This document shows, piece after piece, positions 16,462 to 19,574 of a stretch of DNA of 19,574 bases. The notes under the pieces were generated by a model that was given only the letters and a program-made list of their open reading frames with translations, was not told the DNA's origin and ran no database searches. How positions within the stretch are numbered: the first letter of the stretch is position 1; the number at the start of each line of letters is the position of its first letter. Position numbers and translations under genes: made by a program. Origin of the DNA: an uncultured Flavihumibacter sp. (GTDB lineage Bacteria; Bacteroidota; Bacteroidia; Chitinophagales; Chitinophagaceae); the NCBI GenBank assembly GCA_946482545.1, contig CAMLRX010000098.1:1-19574 (forward strand), read 5' to 3'.

Positions 16462-17373
16462 ATGAGCGTACGATCAATATACAAAAGCAGCATCCTGAAA
16501 GGCGCCCTCGCGCTGGTGCTGATTGGCGGCGGAATGGCCCAGGAAGCCTCGGCCCAGCTTAGCCCTTTCGGAGCCTCCTGGTTCCAGAACCAGTACCTGA
16601 ACAACCCCGCCATGTCGGGATTGAAGGAAGGTACTGTGCTGAACGGCGGCTACCGCCAACTCGCATCCACCATCTCCGGTTCAGGTTCTTCCCAATACCT
16701 CACCGGGGAACACCGCTTCTCCAACCGGGTGGGTGTTGGGCTGATGGCCGTAAACGATGAAGCCGGTCTTATCCGCAATACCAGTTTGCGCGCCACTTAT
16801 ACCTACCACCTGCCACTGGAAGGAGAGAAGGGATTGCATTTCGGTATATCCGCCGGAGGCGCTTTCCAGTCCCTCGACCAAAAAGCAATGAGCGGTGAAA
16901 TTGATGATCCGCTGGTGATCGGTTTTCAGGACCGTGGCTTCGATTTTGACGCTGATTTTGGCGCCGCCTATACCGATGGAAAACTCACCGTTCAGGGCGC
17001 TTTCCCCAATATGGTTACTTATTTCAGAAAAGGAGAGAGTGACCTCGTGAACAGAACCACTTTCTTCGCCGCCGCTTCCTACAAATTGAAAGTGGGTATC
17101 GAAGAAGATGAAGTGGGCGTGGAACCCAAACTCGGTTACCGTGGTATCCAGGGGCAGGAAGGCATCATCGATGGTGGGGTAAACCTTTCCTTTAAACAGG
17201 AACTGCTGAACCTCTATGGGATGTACCATTCTTCTAAAAACCTCACTTTCGGACTGGGCATCCGGATCAAAGAAGTGGCGCTGTTATCCGCGGCGTACAC
17301 CACACAGCCTTCCGGACTGAGCCAGGAAGTGAAAGGAAACATGGAATTCGGCGTGCGTTTTCAGCTCAAGTAA
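16462..17373 (+). CDS. PorP/SprF family T9SS outer-membrane protein
   Basis: A 303-residue outer-membrane beta-barrel protein. It has a signal peptide (about 1-31, ending EASAQ) and then the family start LSPFGASWFQNQYLNNPAMSG (33-53), which holds the conserved NPA motif, followed by alternating beta strands to a C-terminal FGVRFQLK. PorP/SprF proteins are co-encoded with, and needed for export or surface attachment of, proteins with type B C-terminal domains; SprF with SprB in Flavobacterium is the best known case. The gene starts 24 bases after just such a protein, so it very probably serves that one cargo. A hairpin followed by a T run lies 27 bases after its stop. Confidence 0.93.
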   Translation: MSVRSIYKSSILKGALALVLIGGGMAQEASAQLSPFGASWFQNQYLNNPAMSGLKEGTVLNGGYRQLASTISGSGSSQYLTGEHRFSNRVGVGLMAVNDEAGLIRNTSLRATYTYHLPLEGEKGLHFGISAGGAFQSLDQKAMSGEIDDPLVIGFQDRGFDFDADFGAAYTDGKLTVQGAFPNMVTYFRKGESDLVNRTTFFAAASYKLKVGIEEDEVGVEPKLGYRGIQGQEGIIDGGVNLSFKQELLNLYGMYHSSKNLTFGLGIRIKEVALLSAAYTTQPSGLSQEVKGNMEFGVRFQLK

Positions 17374-17400
17374 CCCTTGCTAATGTTTGAATACACCTGA

Positions 17401-17450
17401 GATGGGAGGGAGGCCCCTTCAAAAAGGGCTTCCATTTCCATCTCTTTTTT
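17401..17450 (+). terminator. Hairpin with T run between porP/sprF and the next gene
   Basis: An inner stem GGAGGCCC / GGGCTTCC (17409-17416 with 17426-17433, one G-T pair) and an outer stem GATGG / CCATC (17401-17405 with 17438-17442) form a two-part hairpin, followed by TCTTTTTT (17443-17450). This is the shape of an intrinsic terminator, yet the T run ends directly at the first possible ATG of the next gene (17451). It may act as a partial terminator that lowers expression of the downstream genes, or as an attenuator. Confidence 0.6.
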
Positions 17451-17471
17451 ATGAATCTAAACCTGCTTACT

Positions 17472-18440
17472 ATGCGTATCCCCCTCAAAAAACTGGCCCA
17501 TGGCCTTACCCTTGCGACTGTTTTCAGTTGCCTCATCGCTTGTGGACAAAAAAAGTACGAAGGCATCCCGAGTACCAATACCGGCGGTGGCTCCGGAACA
17601 GTAGACAATTCGCCACCTCCCCCGGAGACCTGGCTGGAACACTGGTTCGAACACAGACAACTGGTGAAAAGAGTGTATTATGACAGCCTGCTGGCGCTGT
17701 ACCTGGATGATGATGTGAACCGCGGAAGCACCACCTGGCTTACCAAACTCATCAAAGATACCTGGCAGTACACCCGTAAGGAATACAATTACGGATACGG
17801 ACCCAGCCCCAGGTTGTTCGCCGTGTTCCATGCCGATAAATACGGCGGCGGTCACCCGGCTTATTATTTTGACGCCGGCCACGATTACAGAAATGTCATA
17901 GATTGCGGATTGGGCGGAAAAGATGCCTGGTTGAACCAGACCTGGCAGGAAAGAAATATCATCATCCATGAGATCGGACATATCGTGGAGAGCGCCAGCC
18001 TGAATACAAAAGGTTCTCCCGCTTTCAAGATATGGGGCGACAGCAAATGGTGCGAAATCTATATTTATGATGTGTACAAAGGATTGGGAAGGGAAGAGGA
18101 AGCGAAGAAACTGTATGACGAGATGATGGTGCAAACCGATAACTTCCCCCGTGCAGGAACACAGTGGTTCAAGAACTGGTTCTACCCGATCTATGAGAAC
18201 TATGGAAAAACGAAAGTATTGGTGAACTTCTTTGCTATGCTGAAAGCGCATTTCCCGAAAGATGCCAGCAACAAATTCACCCGCGACATGAACTGGGGTG
18301 AGTTCATTCACTTCTGGAGCGGCGCGGCCGGTGTGAACCTGAAGGCGCAGGCGACAATCGCTTTCGGATGGCCCGCTGAATATGAGGCCCAGTTCACCAA
18401 AGCGCAGTCCGATTTTCCATTGGTGCCCTATACCCGGTAA
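17472..18440 (+). CDS. Lipoprotein with HExxH zinc-peptidase motif, family not identified
   Basis: A 322-residue lipoprotein: signal peptide with lipobox LIAC, lipidated Cys24, then a Gly/Ser/Pro-rich linker (about 36-51). The central part has NIIIHEIGHIVES (162-174) with the zinc ligands His166 and His170 and catalytic Glu167, followed by WGDSKWCEIYIYDVYKG (188-204), whose glutamate (195), 25 residues after the second histidine, could be the third ligand as in gluzincins. The C-terminal part is rich in Trp, Phe and Tyr (NWFYPIYENYG, EFIHFWSG), which suits a glycan-facing protein. It is not a copy of the HExxH protein at 7742-8665: the motif surroundings differ. I use ATG 17472; ATG 17451 adds seven residues and abuts the hairpin. 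Peptidase activity is probable, family and substrate unknown. Confidence 0.75.
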   Translation: MRIPLKKLAHGLTLATVFSCLIACGQKKYEGIPSTNTGGGSGTVDNSPPPPETWLEHWFEHRQLVKRVYYDSLLALYLDDDVNRGSTTWLTKLIKDTWQYTRKEYNYGYGPSPRLFAVFHADKYGGGHPAYYFDAGHDYRNVIDCGLGGKDAWLNQTWQERNIIIHEIGHIVESASLNTKGSPAFKIWGDSKWCEIYIYDVYKGLGREEEAKKLYDEMMVQTDNFPRAGTQWFKNWFYPIYENYGKTKVLVNFFAMLKAHFPKDASNKFTRDMNWGEFIHFWSGAAGVNLKAQATIAFGWPAEYEAQFTKAQSDFPLVPYTR

Positions 18441-18472
18441 TTTTTATTTTCTTATAAAAGGAACAACAACTG

Positions 18473-19574
18473 ATGAAGCCTAAGCACCTCGCGGTAGTAT
18501 TGATGGCGGCCACGCTGGCCGGCCCTCAGGCGAAAGCGCAAAAAGTATTGTCTGTGACCGACCCCGTTGAGTGGGTGAATCCATTGATGGGAACACAGTC
18601 GAAAGTGAGTTTGTCTAACGGGAACACCTATCCGGCAATCGCCGTTCCCTGGGGCATGAACTTCTGGATGCCCCAAACGGGCCGGAACGGAGATGGATGG
18701 GCATATACCTACGATGCCGATAAGATACGTGGGTTCAAACAAACCCACCAGCCTTCTCCCTGGATGAATGACCACGGTCAGTTCAGCCTGATGCCCGTTA
18801 CCGGCTCCATGAAATTCGACCAGGAGCAACGCGCCAGTTGGTTCTCCCACAAAGCGGAAACGGCAAAACCTTATTATTATAAAGTGTACCTCGCCGACCA
18901 CGATGTGACTGCCGAGTTCACACCCACGGAACGGGCCGCCAGCTTTCGTTTCAGCTATCCCACAACAGACAGTTCTTTCCTCGTGCTAGACGCGTTCGAC
19001 CGCGGTTCTTATGTGAAGATCATTCCTTCAGAAAGAAAAATTATCGGCTACTCCACGCGCAACAGTGGCGGTGTAACCAAAGATTTTAAGAACTGGTTCG
19101 TGGTACAGTTTGATCGCCCATTCACAGTGGCGCACACCTGGCGCGGACAAAACCTCGCGAAGGATACCCTGGAAATAAGCGCGCACCATGCCGGTGCGAT
19201 TGTAGGCTTCAAAACAGTGAAAAATAGTCCTGTACTGGTACAGGTGGCATCTTCCTTCATCAGCCTGGAGCAGGCGCAGCGCAATCTTTCTGCCGAAATC
19301 GGAAAGGCTTCTTTTGAAACCGTGATGGCTTCCGCCAAACAAGCCTGGAACAAACAGATGAACAGGTTGCTGGTAGAAGGCGGTACTGTGGATCAGACAC
19401 GCACGTTCTATTCCTGTTTATACCGCACGCTTCAGTTCCCCCAAAGAATGTATGAAATAGATGCGAACGGAAAGCCGGTGCATTATAGTCCGTACAATGG
19501 TAAAATCCTTCCTGGTTACATGTTCTCCGGAACCGGTTTCTGGGATACCTTCCGCGCATTGTATCCTTTCCTTA
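18473..19574 (+). CDS. GH92 alpha-mannosidase (partial, C-terminus off window)
   Basis: The first 367 codons of a glycoside hydrolase family 92 enzyme, an exo-acting, calcium-dependent alpha-mannosidase that releases mannose from N-glycans or mannans. After a signal peptide (about 1-22, ending AKAQ) come family landmarks of the N-terminal beta-sandwich domain: VNPLMGTQS (35-43), NGNTYPAIAVPWGMNFWMPQ (49-68), GWAYTY (75-80) and IRGFKQTHQPSPWMNDHGQF (85-104). Then comes the start of the alpha/alpha barrel, with FYSCLYRTLQFPQRMYE (313-329) and FSGTGFWDTFRALYPF (351-366); the WDTFRALYP stretch is strongly conserved. An AAAAGGA sequence lies 10 bases before the ATG, unusually like a Shine-Dalgarno site for this genome. 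The catalytic acidic residues of the barrel lie mostly beyond the window. Mannose linkage preference (1,2 versus 1,3 or 1,6) cannot be told. Confidence 0.93.
   Translation, partial: MKPKHLAVVLMAATLAGPQAKAQKVLSVTDPVEWVNPLMGTQSKVSLSNGNTYPAIAVPWGMNFWMPQTGRNGDGWAYTYDADKIRGFKQTHQPSPWMNDHGQFSLMPVTGSMKFDQEQRASWFSHKAETAKPYYYKVYLADHDVTAEFTPTERAASFRFSYPTTDSSFLVLDAFDRGSYVKIIPSERKIIGYSTRNSGGVTKDFKNWFVVQFDRPFTVAHTWRGQNLAKDTLEISAHHAGAIVGFKTVKNSPVLVQVASSFISLEQAQRNLSAEIGKASFETVMASAKQAWNKQMNRLLVEGGTVDQTRTFYSCLYRTLQFPQRMYEIDANGKPVHYSPYNGKILPGYMFSGTGFWDTFRALYPFL

Noticed and set aside
17457..18311. A 284-codon minus-strand open frame opposite the HExxH lipoprotein
   Set aside because: The plus strand carries a lipobox, HEIGH motif and operon context; the antisense frame has no signal or domain.
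17472..18440. Calling the second HExxH protein a basic secretory protein paralogue
   Set aside because: The spacing and residues after HExxH differ (KWCEIYIYD at 25 residues rather than LVEGMADY at 16), so shared ancestry is not supported.
1..19574. CRISPR array, tRNA, rRNA, transposase or integrase
   Set aside because: No regular repeat-spacer pattern, tRNA fold, rRNA segment or mobile-element gene was seen on either strand.

Overview
The window looks like chromosomal DNA of a member of the Bacteroidota, most likely of the Chitinophagaceae type. The basis is a SusC/SusD pair, a PorP/SprF protein beside a protein with a type B type-IX-secretion (T9SS) C-terminal domain, a DUF4407 protein, a LytS-type kinase, and start sites that mostly lack a Shine-Dalgarno sequence. 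The family is an inference; the phylum is well supported. All coding sequence falls into two divergent blocks that meet at one intergenic region (7596-7741).

Left block, minus strand, read from 7595 down to 1: a periplasmic-sensing histidine kinase and its OmpR-type response regulator; a 117-base gap filled by an inverted element built of degenerate 7-base repeats; a MacB/FtsX-type ABC permease; TsaD (tRNA t6A synthesis), which must start at a non-ATG codon; a LytS-type histidine kinase with about eight membrane segments; a DUF4407 membrane/coiled-coil protein; and the start of a response regulator cut by the window edge. The last three are packed together (overlap, then a 5-base gap), so DUF4407 sits inside a sensor-regulator pair.

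Right block, plus strand, 7742 to the right edge: a secreted HExxH metallopeptidase of the basic secretory protein family; SusC; SusD; a large modular surface protein (two discoidin-like domains, three fibronectin III domains, Ig-like region, type B sorting domain); PorP/SprF; a lipoprotein with a different HExxH motif; and a GH92 alpha-mannosidase cut by the edge. Gaps are 24-98 bases. This reads as a polysaccharide utilisation locus for a mannose-rich glycan on protein (N-glycan or mannoprotein): peptidases and GH92 open the substrate, SusCD imports oligosaccharide, and the T9SS-exported multidomain protein would be held at the surface by its own PorP/SprF partner. The substrate and the surface-anchoring role are inferences.

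The shared intergenic region holds three near-identical hexamers at exact 11-base spacing, as expected for an OmpR-family regulator, placed so that one regulator could control both blocks. No tRNA, rRNA, CRISPR array, transposase or integrase was seen. No gene-free stretch exceeds 150 bases.
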